DNA from: Bacteroidales bacterium
Lineage (GTDB): Bacteria; Bacteroidota; Bacteroidia; Bacteroidales; Lentimicrobiaceae
DNA length: 64,000 bases
Direction of reading: 5' to 3'
Assembly: GCA_016709025.1 (NCBI GenBank)
Contig: JADJEQ010000015.1
Span: 1-64,000, forward strand
Position numbers and translations under genes: made by a program. Shown in pieces: positions 18,801 through 26,478 of this stretch (position 1 is the first letter of the stretch; every line of letters begins with the position of its first letter). The notes beneath the pieces were generated by a model. The model did no database searches and was not told the origin of the DNA. It saw only the letters and a list, made by a program, of their open reading frames with translations.

Positions 18801-19950
18801 CGGTGGCTATGTGAAGGTGATAATTGCCTGTGGTGAGCATGAATTTACCACCGAAGTGGAAGACAATGGCATCGGGATCAATCCGGAACTTAAAGATAAA
18901 GTGTTTGAGCCTTTCGGGATTTCATCCGCCCAGAAGAAGGGGAGTTTTCCCGGTTACCGGTCAACCGGGCTTGGCCTGGCGGTGACCAAGGGCATTGTGG
19001 AATTGCTGCAGGGTTCGATCACCTTTGAGAGTAAACCGGATGCCGGAACGCGGTTTATCTGCCGGTTCCCCGATGTACTTGAAGTAAACACCTCCGGATT
19101 AACCGACGAAACATCCGGTGACAGGGAGGAATTGGTGTTTATCGACGAAACCATGACGGCAGACCCCCTGGCCATTCCCGGAACAACGGGCGGGAAGCCC
19201 CGTATTCTGCTGGTTGACGATGACCGGGATATCCTGTCACTTTTGAGCGATCTGCTCGGACAATCCTATCATCTCAGTTTTGCTGAGAACGGCAGGGTAG
19301 CGATGCAGGTACTCGAACAGCAAAAAATTGACCTGATTGTATCCGATATCATGATGCCTGAGATGGATGGGATTGAGCTTTGCGGCAAGATCCGGGAGAA
19401 TTTCGACACCAGCCACCTGCCGTTGATTTTACTCACGGCCAAAGCGGAAATTGAGGACCGCATCCAGGGTTTGCAGGCTGGTGCCGATTCCTACATCCCG
19501 AAACCGTTTCATCCCGAACATCTTAAAATCAGGATTGAGAAACTGCTTACCCTCCGCCAAAGCATACGCAGAAAATTCGGGCATCAGCAGGAAACGGCCA
19601 CGCTGATTAAAGAAATTCCCGATCCTTTCTTTCAGAAAATGCTCGATTTCATCGACGAGAACATCGACGACGAGTCCCTGTCGGCCGACAAATTGAGTGA
19701 AAGGCTGGGCATCAGCAAATCATCACTCTACAACAAAACAAAGTCGGTGCTGGGAACCACGCCCCACGCCCTGCTGAATCAACGCAGGGTTAAGAAGGCT
19801 TCTGTTCTGCTGGTTTCCACCTCGTTAACTGTAAGTGAAATCATCGATCAGACGGGGTTTAACAGCCGGGCCCATTTCTACGAACTGTTTAACCAGGCAT
19901 TTGGGTGTTCTCCGTCGGAATACCGGCAGAAGGGGAAGACAAATACTTAA
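15889..19950 (+). CDS. Hybrid two-component system sensor/regulator (HTCS) with AraC output
   Basis: A 1353-residue one-protein signalling system. After a signal peptide (LILFLFLSLSLKAQ) come two seven-bladed Reg_prop propellers (about 25-690; blades such as MWFGTWNGLNRYDG, IWVGTDGQGIDII), a Y_Y_Y domain (about 700-780), a transmembrane helix (about 787-806), a histidine kinase with the H-box FFTNVAHEFRTPLTLI (His near 849), an ATPase domain (about 945-1065), a receiver with IVSDIMMPEMDG (phospho-Asp near 1152) and a C-terminal AraC helix-turn-helix (about 1245-1350). Such proteins usually sense an oligosaccharide in the periplasm and activate a polysaccharide locus. The nearest candidate target is the PUL starting at 24072, but the second sensor at 44339 is also close. 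Confidence 0.95.
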   Translation: MPGKHIKLILFLFLSLSLKAQYNTNVHSISRREGLSNGAVNSIVKDAEGYMWFGTWNGLNRYDGSSIVTFMPGGRPFSLHNHVVRELYPTESGPLWMLTNRGISRYDNLTNRFYSFFTSEPEQINYENDISFCHSDKSGTLAAVYGSGIYRYDSVAGQFFKIRFEQGSLPVSLGIKRLYAIGSEFYCITGDNMLFRISGNNLVSIMQLPLSAAISSSLGVLIRQRPYLLITQRGANAMVADIEKGRVSPVNVADDIITSFAPSADRGRLWAGTEKGRIYSLNISGWKPEILNTLSDLLINNPIATRVLSICETEPDILWIGTDGNGVYNLRLSEFPNKSLSSSQLSYPIVRSILVTSGKYVLIGTKGGGIDVFDPSGNRIKRLSVRDGLSNNSVLSFHERKDGSIWVGTDGQGIDIISPDFKTIKNFPEDFTPVSSPGFASVYRILEDNDQRLYLGTSGFGVIMVEFDKNKPSNPINAEQLILDKSIRPGSRQKQIVYALTLERPGIIWIGTRGFGVFQYNTITKRVLAQFSSNTHPGEIKNDDILALFTDGAQNIWVGSSSGIYSISPGLNGPAKISGFNLNEDISSTSIHAIQMDSQGSLWATTNQGLSCIDPANRTVKSFNTNDGLINVEYSDGASFFDRETGLLYAGGTMGVDIIQTREIKFASLFPPVAINDLYIRNQLVEIAEEGVLNSRMNLQNSLILKHNQNALTFYVSPLVYWGKERHRISYRLKNFDDNWVVNMQNQAIGFTNLASGNYVLQLRVSDENGNWSQQIKEVKITINPPFWRTSWAIAGYILLILGIQYLIIRSYRRREARRKEASLLEYKQQKEKELQNYKIEFFTNVAHEFRTPLTLISSHIHTLIAETKSVSENPRLLKVYNNSLKLQKLVLEIIQFRKLEKGKEPLNISKVNPGILAQEVISDLEPLAGKNEISCEVICSGNEFLVNTDSDKYQRILTNLVSNAIKYNRPGGYVKVIIACGEHEFTTEVEDNGIGINPELKDKVFEPFGISSAQKKGSFPGYRSTGLGLAVTKGIVELLQGSITFESKPDAGTRFICRFPDVLEVNTSGLTDETSGDREELVFIDETMTADPLAIPGTTGGKPRILLVDDDRDILSLLSDLLGQSYHLSFAENGRVAMQVLEQQKIDLIVSDIMMPEMDGIELCGKIRENFDTSHLPLILLTAKAEIEDRIQGLQAGADSYIPKPFHPEHLKIRIEKLLTLRQSIRRKFGHQQETATLIKEIPDPFFQKMLDFIDENIDDESLSADKLSERLGISKSSLYNKTKSVLGTTPHALLNQRRVKKASVLLVSTSLTVSEIIDQTGFNSRAHFYELFNQAFGCSPSEYRQKGKTNT

Positions 19951-19988
19951 AAGGAATCAGCTTATTGTGGAGGCAATCATGCAGCTGC

Positions 19989-20231
19989 TTAAATTTTTCC
20001 CTCATACAGGTTCCCGATCGGGAAGCACATTTCATAGTCGTTCCAGATAATATCTCCGTATTGGACAGAATACTTACCAAACAACTGTTTATCAAGATAT
20101 TTTCTCGTCATTGGATTTCTGGCGTTGTAAAGGAAATCATGAAAATCAATGATCTGCTTAGTTTTATCAGAGAAAACGAACTTTATCTTAAAGTCTCCCA
20201 GGTATTCGGCCTTATCGATTGAAATTACCAT
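19989..20231 (-). CDS. DUF2442-like small protein
   Basis: An 80-residue protein, MVISIDKAEYLGDFKIKFVF at the N-terminus and a tail with YGDIIWNDYEMCFPIGNLYEGK. The pattern (short beta strands describing a trait of 'F-S-D-K', then F-H-D-F-L, then W-x-x-x-x-x-x-P at the end) resembles DUF2442 proteins, often found in toxin-antitoxin-like pairs with a DUF4160 partner. No partner gene is visible next to it. It converges with the hybrid regulator at 15889, 38 bp away. The function is unknown. Confidence 0.65.
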   Translation of the reverse strand: MVISIDKAEYLGDFKIKFVFSDKTKQIIDFHDFLYNARNPMTRKYLDKQLFGKYSVQYGDIIWNDYEMCFPIGNLYEGKI

Positions 20232-20256
20232 AGGTTATTTCTCCCATACTAAACAG

Positions 20257-21180
20257 CTATTCTGTCAACACAATTTTCCTGCGGATAAACGAATTGCCAT
20301 CCTGAATAATCAGAACATAAATCCCTGCTGAGGCGCCGGATAAATTGCAGATATTTTCATTCAACCCCTGGTTGATATGCCACGTTTCGGTAAGTATCGA
20401 ATTACCCGACACTCCCGTGATCGTTACATTAAGATCTTTCTCAGAGATGGCGTTAATTGCAACAGTAAAGATACCGCCTGAAGGATTGGGGTAAATGAGC
20501 GTTGTTTCGTCCGTAACAGGTTTTTCAACAACATCAACAGTTAAGTCACAGGTGCTGCCCTCCGGAAAAACCGGTACATGGTTTTCAGCATAACACTCAA
20601 ATGAGGATCCGCCATTCATTGTTATATTGATAGGAGAATTTAAGCCATTCTCGTTTCCGATACCTTCCATAAACCATGTTGAAGTCAAATCTCCGTTTAC
20701 CGGATCACTGATATTAAACTTTTTCAGGTATTTGCCTGCAACCTGCACAGTATCTATCGATGTTATGATGACTGTCGGGCACCAGTTAAGCGTGGTCATA
20801 GGCAGGGTATCACCGACCTGAAGGCTGAAATCGTACAGCAATTCATCCTGCCCGTTCATAAATTCATAGGTTCGGGCAGAATCGGAGCGGATATAGGCAT
20901 AGAAAGCATTTTCAAATGACATGGAATAAGTTTGTCCCTGATACGTAAATGAACTCAATCCTGAGCACATAAGCCGGGTGTATACATAATTATTGATCGT
21001 TGTGTCTCCGGATATAAAAACCCTGTAATCGGATGATCTGAAGTAATTGGTATGTGGATCATAGATAACAGTACCCATTCTCCACTCCGACGTACTATCC
21101 ATGGGAATGGGATAATTCATCTGCGAAAAGCCCGGAATGCTGATTAGAACGGCTACGATTGAAAGGATGGTTGTTTTCAT
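20257..21180 (-). CDS. Secreted protein with type A T9SS sorting domain
   Basis: A 307-residue protein. The ATG at 21180 gives a good signal peptide, MKTTILSIVAVLISIPGFSQ; the longer frame adds non-signal residues. The middle (about 20-220) is not a recognised domain; it is a beta-rich region seen in Bacteroidota secreted proteins with sequences such as STWFMEGIGNENG. The last 80 residues are a type A T9SS domain: LIYPNPSGGIFTVAI, then SGNSILTETW, ASAGIYVLIIQDG and RRKIVLTE. The protein is thus predicted to cross the outer membrane and be surface attached or released. It stands alone between DUF2442 and an acetyltransferase gene. Confidence 0.85.
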   Translation of the reverse strand: MKTTILSIVAVLISIPGFSQMNYPIPMDSTSEWRMGTVIYDPHTNYFRSSDYRVFISGDTTINNYVYTRLMCSGLSSFTYQGQTYSMSFENAFYAYIRSDSARTYEFMNGQDELLYDFSLQVGDTLPMTTLNWCPTVIITSIDTVQVAGKYLKKFNISDPVNGDLTSTWFMEGIGNENGLNSPINITMNGGSSFECYAENHVPVFPEGSTCDLTVDVVEKPVTDETTLIYPNPSGGIFTVAINAISEKDLNVTITGVSGNSILTETWHINQGLNENICNLSGASAGIYVLIIQDGNSFIRRKIVLTE

Positions 21181-21328
21181 AAAGTTGAGTGTTTTGCCAG
21201 TATTTATGCCCGGGATTTTAGCGCTAGTGTGCGACTGTGGAAGATAAATCTTTTTATTAAGCAACAGTGCAGTAAGTTTAAATTTCCGGAGGGTAAAAAT
21301 CCAATTCTGGGAATGTGCGCCCGATGGT

Positions 21329-21781
21329 TTAGAAAAGATCCCTAGTCATGCAAACGCTATTTTCAACATGCTCATATTGCCCGAAATTTTTAATGATTCT
21401 ATATCCTGCCTTTTGATACAGCGTAATTGCTTCGGGTTGTTTTTTACCTGTTTCCAGGATTGCAGCCGAAAAGTTTGATTCCGCCGCCCATTTTTCCAGT
21501 TCTTTTAAAATTGCAAGACCCAAACCCTGATTTCTGTATTCAGGCCTTACAAACATTCGTTTTATCTCAACGCTCTTTTGGTCATACTCCTTAAATGCAC
21601 CGCAACCAACCGGCTGATGGTCTATATAACAAACAACAACATTCCGGATATTGGCTATTTTGTTAAACTGAGCATAGAAACCATGTTCAGCCCCGTCCCG
21701 GATTTGAAGGTCTGCATCGAGTAACATGACAAGTTCCTGAAAATCTGAACTGTCTGAATCCGTTCTTTGAAAAGTTGTCAT
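21329..21781 (-). CDS. GNAT family N-acetyltransferase
   Basis: A 150-residue protein with the GNAT fold. The acetyl-CoA binding region is VEIKRMFVRPEYRNQGLGLAILKELEKW, containing R-x-x-G-x-G/A as RNQGLG (about residues 82-87). The C-terminal part has AILETGKKQPEAITLYQKAGYRII, typical of the family's beta5-alpha4 segment. The ATG at 21781 is clear. The substrate cannot be told from sequence. Upstream on the same strand is only a DinD remnant, so it is probably a single-gene unit. Confidence 0.88.
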   Translation of the reverse strand: MTTFQRTDSDSSDFQELVMLLDADLQIRDGAEHGFYAQFNKIANIRNVVVCYIDHQPVGCGAFKEYDQKSVEIKRMFVRPEYRNQGLGLAILKELEKWAAESNFSAAILETGKKQPEAITLYQKAGYRIIKNFGQYEHVENSVCMTRDLF

Positions 21782-21839
21782 ACATTAAAATCCGTTGTAG
21801 GTTGTGAACGTTCGGTTAAGGCTTTGAGGTGAGACTGTT

Positions 21840-22136
21840 TCAATGGCACATCGACCATTCTACTTCTTTTTCATCACCTATAGGCATGGGTATCGTTTTC
21901 CTGATGTCAGGAAAATGATAGGCCATTTCTTCTCCGGCATTATTACATGCGTCTTTAGCTTTTTGGATTACTTTCTCAAAATTCTCCCATTTGCTGTATC
22001 CCAACAGATTTTGCAATTCTCTTGCACTCCAGCATTCAACACCTCCTAATTCGGAGGCTGCGGATTCAAACTGAGAGAACAGGTTTATAATTTCATCCGT
22101 AAATAATTTGGATTTTATCGGTCGGATGGAACCCAC
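21840..22136 (-). pseudogene. DinD (DNA-damage-inducible protein D) N-terminal remnant
   Basis: The 98-residue frame contains NLFSQFESAASELGGVECWSARELQNLLGYSKWENFEKVI and FPDIRKTIPMPIGDEKEVE, which match the N-terminal third of DinD proteins (normally about 270-280 residues). After EVE the match stops and the frame ends within four residues, so the C-terminal two thirds are missing. The frame opens with GTG at 22136, inside an inverted repeat. DinD blocks RecA strand exchange in E. coli; this fragment is unlikely to work. Confidence 0.65.
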
Positions 22137-22187
22137 ATGTTTGAAAATTAATTACATAAAAGGTTGCGAATGCAATTCATGTGGGTT
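22130..22187. repeat. 10-bp inverted repeat at the DinD remnant boundary; otherwise empty spacer to 22484
   Basis: AACCCACATG at 22130-22139 is inverted as CATGTGGGTT at 22178-22187. It overlaps the apparent GTG start of the DinD remnant and may mark the edge of the lost or inserted segment. Between 22188 and 22484 I see only AT-rich sequence with no gene. Confidence 0.5.
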
Positions 22188-22484
22188 TCGTCAGATTTCA
22201 TTCAGCTATTTTTTTATTTTCCAAATCTACCTATTCTTCTAAAATATACCAAGATAGAATCATAATTCATTTTCATAAAATATTGGACACCTAATTGGCG
22301 AATGTCCAATAATTACAATAAATTGAACAAACCATTTCTTCCAGATGAAGCATGAATGGATGAGAATGAGCTGTGGCCCTCGCTTTTAAACGCTTCATTC
22401 GGGCCGGCAGATTCTTCCTTTAAACGTATCATTTTCTCTTTACAGCCATGTGCCTGATAGCGTTCAGGCAAACTTATCATTCGT

Positions 22485-23201
22485 TTATTCTGTTAGTTTT
22501 TCAAATTTTTCTTTGTCTCCGTTAAACACATTCAAGTCCACGTAGTTTTCAATTCCATTTAAGCGTCCTCTGTTTGCATATTGCCAGAATAACCATTCCC
22601 TTTTATCCACCAGCTCAGGCTTGCCGTAAATGCCACGAATCCATATGGGGTTGTTCAAAAAATGGTTTTGTAAATATTGGCTATAAAAGTCTTTCGTCGT
22701 GTAGATTATGGGGATTTGTCCATAATGCGCTTCCAGTTTGTCGATAAATTGCTGGATTTCCGTGATTATTTGTTCCTTAGATTTGGCGGTTTTACAGTTC
22801 CCGCCGAATTCTAAGTCAACCACCGGGGGTAAGCTTCTGTCAGATTTTGGAACAAAGGAAATGAAGTTATCAGCCTGCTCAATTCCGGTTTTGCAAAGTC
22901 GGTAAAAATGATATGCCCCGAATGCAAAACCACACTTTTGCGCGTTGGTCCGGTTGTCCAAAAAATCCGGATCCCTGTAATCGCCACCTTCGGTAGCCTT
23001 GGCAAATACGAAGGAAATATTTTGCTGTTTCAATCTGGTCCAGTCAATGGTGCCCTGATGGTGTGAAATGTCAATTCCCTGAATTGGAAATTCCTGATAA
23101 TCCGGATAATTAAATCTTAGAAATCCTTTATAAAGCAAAAAGACCAGAATGAGCGACGTTAATGCGCCAAAAATCAACAGTTTCCAGAGCATCTTTGTCA
23201 T
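22485..23201 (-). CDS. GH25 lysozyme-like muramidase, membrane anchored
   Basis: A 238-residue protein with one N-terminal transmembrane anchor (LLIFGALTSLILVFLLY, about 7-24) and a GH25 domain (about 40-232). The active-site features are GIDISHHQGTIDW (catalytic Asp region), FAKATEGG and PPVVDLEF (the D-x-E pair). The family hydrolyses the beta-1,4 bond between MurNAc and GlcNAc in peptidoglycan. The ATG at 23201 precedes the anchor directly. It is a lone gene; the next 870 bp upstream hold only repeats. Confidence 0.9.
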   Translation of the reverse strand: MTKMLWKLLIFGALTSLILVFLLYKGFLRFNYPDYQEFPIQGIDISHHQGTIDWTRLKQQNISFVFAKATEGGDYRDPDFLDNRTNAQKCGFAFGAYHFYRLCKTGIEQADNFISFVPKSDRSLPPVVDLEFGGNCKTAKSKEQIITEIQQFIDKLEAHYGQIPIIYTTKDFYSQYLQNHFLNNPIWIRGIYGKPELVDKREWLFWQYANRGRLNGIENYVDLNVFNGDKEKFEKLTE

Positions 23202-24031
23202 TTATCTTATGGGCGCTGGCAATAATGGGTGAGAGCTGGCCGGGCATTTTTTTGTGCTTTATTCCGGCTGGCAGAATTTCTTTTTAAATGTACACTCTTT
23301 CTTTCTAAAACCATGTACCCGATAGCGTTTATTTATTTACCGGGAACGATTGAGTATCCATGTTTCAACCCCTCCCAAAGGCCTTAAAAATGGGCCAATC
23401 AAAGATAGCCAATAAAACACTGGCAACCAGTAGGTGAATACCTCAATTCTTCCTCAGAGAAACTTTCAAAATTACCTTCCCAGTTTAGTGAGTACCCCCT
23501 CCCCCGCAATTGCTTCGCTGCAGCGGGGCAGGTGTCTCCCCCTAAAAACAGGGGGAGAACCTCTTAACCGAGCGTCATGCTAACCGACAAGTAGCAATTA
23601 TATTATAATGTGATCATCCCCCGGTGCCTGAGCGAAGTCGAAGGCTAAGGGGGATAAGAGGGGATACAAAAACCTGATTAATAGCATAATGCATTGAATG
23701 CTCATTTGGAAACCGAAATGCAAAAATTAGTCACTGGAAAGAAACAGGTCAGAGAACGAACATGATGGGGTTATTCTGACATTTTAACGCTGCTCAAACC
23801 ACTTAACATTTCCTCAAGGCATAAACTATTTTCCTACCCGCGCTTGTTTTCGGGACATTTTTATAGCGATATATCCTTAAATCACCTGCATTTGTAACCC
23901 ACCGGACAAGATAAGGAACAGAGCGGACACCCGTTTCCGCAATCGATTGTAATTTTGTTTTTGTCAATATTATTCGCTGTTTCAGAATTACAGATCCACA
24001 ATAATACAACGACGTTCAACGATTGATTCAC
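23202..24031. other. Gene-free repeat-containing spacer
   Basis: No convincing gene is present. It holds a CCCCGC/GCGGGG inverted pair near 23502-23527, a 9-bp hairpin TCTCCCCCT/AGGGGGAGA (23535-23543 and 23550-23558) and a GAGCGAAGTCGAAGG-type dispersed repeat (about 23629-23645) flanked by runs of C and G. A 68-codon minus-strand frame at 23803-24009 has no recognisable features. Confidence 0.6.
23535..23558. repeat. Perfect 9-bp hairpin TCTCCCCCT-AAAAAC-AGGGGGAGA
   Basis: The stem is exact with a 6-nt loop. The GC-rich inverted repeat just before it and the GAGCGAAGTCGAAGG repeat about 80 bp after it suggest this spacer collects small palindromic repeats. No T run follows, so it is unlikely to be a terminator. 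Confidence 0.7.
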
Positions 24032-24070
24032 CACTTTTTACTTTAGACTTTTTACTTTTTACTTCATACT
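24032..24070. repeat. Heptad repeat array (ACTTTTT/AGACTTT type) before the GH130 start
   Basis: Words such as CTTTTTA, CTTTAGA and CTTTTTA follow each other with a 7-nt period and end one base before the ATG at 24072. A second array of the same family and orientation lies at 25193-25224, at the 3' end of the same gene. Confidence 0.8.
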
Positions 24071-24071
24071 T

Positions 24072-25214
24072 ATGGACCTCGCAAAACGTTTCCCCGAAAA
24101 CCCGCTCCTTCGCCCGGCCGATTTAAAGCCAGGCATTGAAGGGATGGAAATAACCTGCCTGTTAAATCCGGGCGTTTTCCGTTATGAAGGTAAAATATGG
24201 CTGTTATTGCGTGTGGCAGAGCGGCCCAGGCAGATTGACGGAAAAATCAGTTTCCCGGTATATAATAGTACAGGCGGAATTGAAATTCTAAGTTTCGATA
24301 AAAATGACCCCGATCTGGACGCTTCAGATCCACGGGTAATCAATTATAAAAAGAAGGATTATCTTACGACACTTTCCTATTTACGACTTGTTTGCAGTGA
24401 GGATGGGGTTCATTTTAATGAAGCGGAGGGTTATCCGCCAATTTTTGGTAAAGGAGAGCTGGAGACTTTCGGTATAGAAGACTGCCGGGTAGCCACCATG
24501 GCCGATGGATTCAGCCTCTCATTTACCGAAGTATCTGAGTTTGGCGTTGGCGTTGGCCTGATCCGCACCAAAGACTGGAAGAACTTCAGCCGTGAAGGCA
24601 TGATTTTCCCGCCCCACAATAAGGACTGCGCGATTTTCGAAGAAAAGATCAACGGAAAATATTACGCCCTGCATCGCCCCAGCAGTCCCGAACTGGGTGG
24701 TAATTACATCTGGCTGGCCGAATCGCCCGACCTGATTTACTGGGGGCAGCATAAGTGCATTGCAACCGTACGACCTGAAATGTGGGATTCAGCCAGGGTA
24801 GGAGCCGGTGGAGCACCCATCCGCACCGAAAAAGGCTGGCTCGAGATCTACCATGGCGCAAATAAAGATCACCGTTATTGCCTTGGCGCCCTGTTGCTCG
24901 ACCTAAACGACCCTTCAAAAGTACTTGCCCGCAGCGTGGAACCCATTATGGAGCCCATTGAAACCTACGAACAAACAGGTTTCTTTGGCAATGTCGTCTT
25001 CACCAACGGTCACTATGTGGAAGGTGATGATATTTTCATGTACTACGGTGCCAGCGATGAGGTTATCTGCGGTGCCCGGTTCTCCATCAGGGAAATCCTT
25101 GCCACACACCTATACCTGATTGCAACAGTGTATAAAACCGTCAAGCCTGTCTTCGATTTCTCAATAAGATCAACTTGTCCCTCGTCGAGCGCACTTTTAG
25201 ACTTTTTACTTTGA
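24072..25214 (+). CDS. GH130 family glycosidase or phosphorylase
   Basis: A 380-residue protein with the five-bladed propeller sequence pattern of GH130: NPLLRPADLKPGIEGMEI, LLNPGVFRYEGKIWLLLRV, FGIEDCRVA, then PHNKDCAIFEEKINGKYYALHRP and GAGGAPIRTEKGWLEIYHGA. The family cleaves beta-mannosides by phosphorolysis or, in some clades, hydrolysis; I cannot decide which here. There is no signal peptide, so it acts in the cytoplasm. The usual fold ends near GARFSIREILA; the last 34 residues look like an extension, and the final SALLDFLL is encoded by the intergenic heptad repeat. It is followed after 10 bp by an MFS transporter, with which it probably forms an operon. Confidence 0.87.
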   Translation: MDLAKRFPENPLLRPADLKPGIEGMEITCLLNPGVFRYEGKIWLLLRVAERPRQIDGKISFPVYNSTGGIEILSFDKNDPDLDASDPRVINYKKKDYLTTLSYLRLVCSEDGVHFNEAEGYPPIFGKGELETFGIEDCRVATMADGFSLSFTEVSEFGVGVGLIRTKDWKNFSREGMIFPPHNKDCAIFEEKINGKYYALHRPSSPELGGNYIWLAESPDLIYWGQHKCIATVRPEMWDSARVGAGGAPIRTEKGWLEIYHGANKDHRYCLGALLLDLNDPSKVLARSVEPIMEPIETYEQTGFFGNVVFTNGHYVEGDDIFMYYGASDEVICGARFSIREILATHLYLIATVYKTVKPVFDFSIRSTCPSSSALLDFLL

Positions 25215-25224
25215 ACTTAACTTT
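25193..25224. repeat. Heptad repeat array spanning the GH130 stop codon
   Basis: The array reads TTTTAGACTTTTTACTTTG and continues to the MFS start at 25225. It contains the GH130 stop codon (25212-25214), so the last residues of that protein come from the repeat. Confidence 0.8.
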
Positions 25225-26478
25225 ATGTTCTCGAAACTAACCGCCGAATTCCGCTTTTTCCAGACCATGCCACACAGCATGCGGGTGCTGTTGATCACCA
25301 ATATGCTGTATGCACTGGTACTGCCGGTGGTAGAAATATTTATGGCGGCATACATCATGCGGTTTTTTGCCGATACCAGCTATGTGGCCATTTTTCAGGT
25401 TGCCATGTACACTGGCATTATTATTACTTCGCTTGCCAATGGTTTTTTGCTGAAGAGTTTCAAAGTAGCGCATCTGTATAGTTTTGGAATCCTGCTGAGC
25501 GGTATTGCCATGGTTGGGATGATGTTTGTGGAAAATATTGCGCTTCCCGGACTGATTGTTGCCGGTACACTCATTGGTGCCGCGTCCGGATTCTTCTGGA
25601 CCAACCGGTATCTGATGGCCCTCAATTCAACCGCCGACGAAAACCGCAACTACTTTTTTGGCCTTGAATCTTTCTTTTTCACCATTGCGAATATTGGTGT
25701 ACCGGTTATCATCGGGGTTTTACTGGCATCGATCGACGGTGTTCAATTCCTTGGAATCACCTTCGACATCTATAAGGGATACCGCATCGTAACCCTTATG
25801 GTCTTCCTTATTACACTGCTCGCCACTTATTCACTCTCCCGCGGCAGGTTCGAAAATCCGGTACAAAAAGACTTCCTGTACTTCCGCTTCGATAAGCTCT
25901 GGAACAAGCAGATCCTATTGGCAGCGCTTAAAGGTCTGGTTCAGGGATTCCTGGTTACAGCTCCTGCCATGCTCATTATGAAGTACGTGGGCAAGGAAGG
26001 TTCACTCGGACTGATACAGGGCATCAGCGGCGGTCTCACAGCCATCCTGATCTACCTGCTTGGCCGTTTTGCAAAACCCAAACACCGCATCCTGATATTC
26101 GGTTTCGGGATCACCCTTTTTCTGGTTGGAACCATTGTGAATGGAATCGAATTGTCAATGTTCGGGGTGATGGTATTTGTACTGTGCAAGGTGTTCTTCC
26201 AGCCTTTACACGACCTGGCTTATTATCCGATTATGATGAAGGTAATTGATGTGGTTTCTAAACGCGAGAACCGCAACAAATATGCCTACATATTGAACCA
26301 CGAATTCGGTTTGTATGCCGGCAGGGTAACCGGACTGGGATTGTTTATTTTCCTGGCTTTTTACGTTTCCGAATCCTTTGCTCTCAGGTACTCGCTGATC
26401 ATCGTGGCTTTGCTGCAAATGATCTCGATTCCATTGGCAAAAAACATTATGAAGGAATCTTATCTGGAAGAAAAATGA
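25225..26478 (+). CDS. MFS transporter
   Basis: A 417-residue inner-membrane protein with about twelve hydrophobic helices (for example MLYALVLPVVEIFMAAYIM near the start, LPGLIVAGTLIGAASGFFW, IVTLMVFLITLLATYSL, ALRYSLIIVALLQMISIPLA near the end). It has the general layout of major facilitator proteins of the sugar-exporter/importer type. Placed between a cytoplasmic GH130 and an outer-membrane SusCD system, it probably imports the oligosaccharide the GH130 enzyme attacks. Its stop codon overlaps the next start by 4 bp (ATGA), which suggests translational coupling. Confidence 0.88.
   Translation: MFSKLTAEFRFFQTMPHSMRVLLITNMLYALVLPVVEIFMAAYIMRFFADTSYVAIFQVAMYTGIIITSLANGFLLKSFKVAHLYSFGILLSGIAMVGMMFVENIALPGLIVAGTLIGAASGFFWTNRYLMALNSTADENRNYFFGLESFFFTIANIGVPVIIGVLLASIDGVQFLGITFDIYKGYRIVTLMVFLITLLATYSLSRGRFENPVQKDFLYFRFDKLWNKQILLAALKGLVQGFLVTAPAMLIMKYVGKEGSLGLIQGISGGLTAILIYLLGRFAKPKHRILIFGFGITLFLVGTIVNGIELSMFGVMVFVLCKVFFQPLHDLAYYPIMMKVIDVVSKRENRNKYAYILNHEFGLYAGRVTGLGLFIFLAFYVSESFALRYSLIIVALLQMISIPLAKNIMKESYLEEK

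Noticed and set aside
23803..24009. 68-codon minus-strand frame in the 23202-24031 spacer
   Set aside because: No recognised features; residue composition is unlike neighbouring genes.
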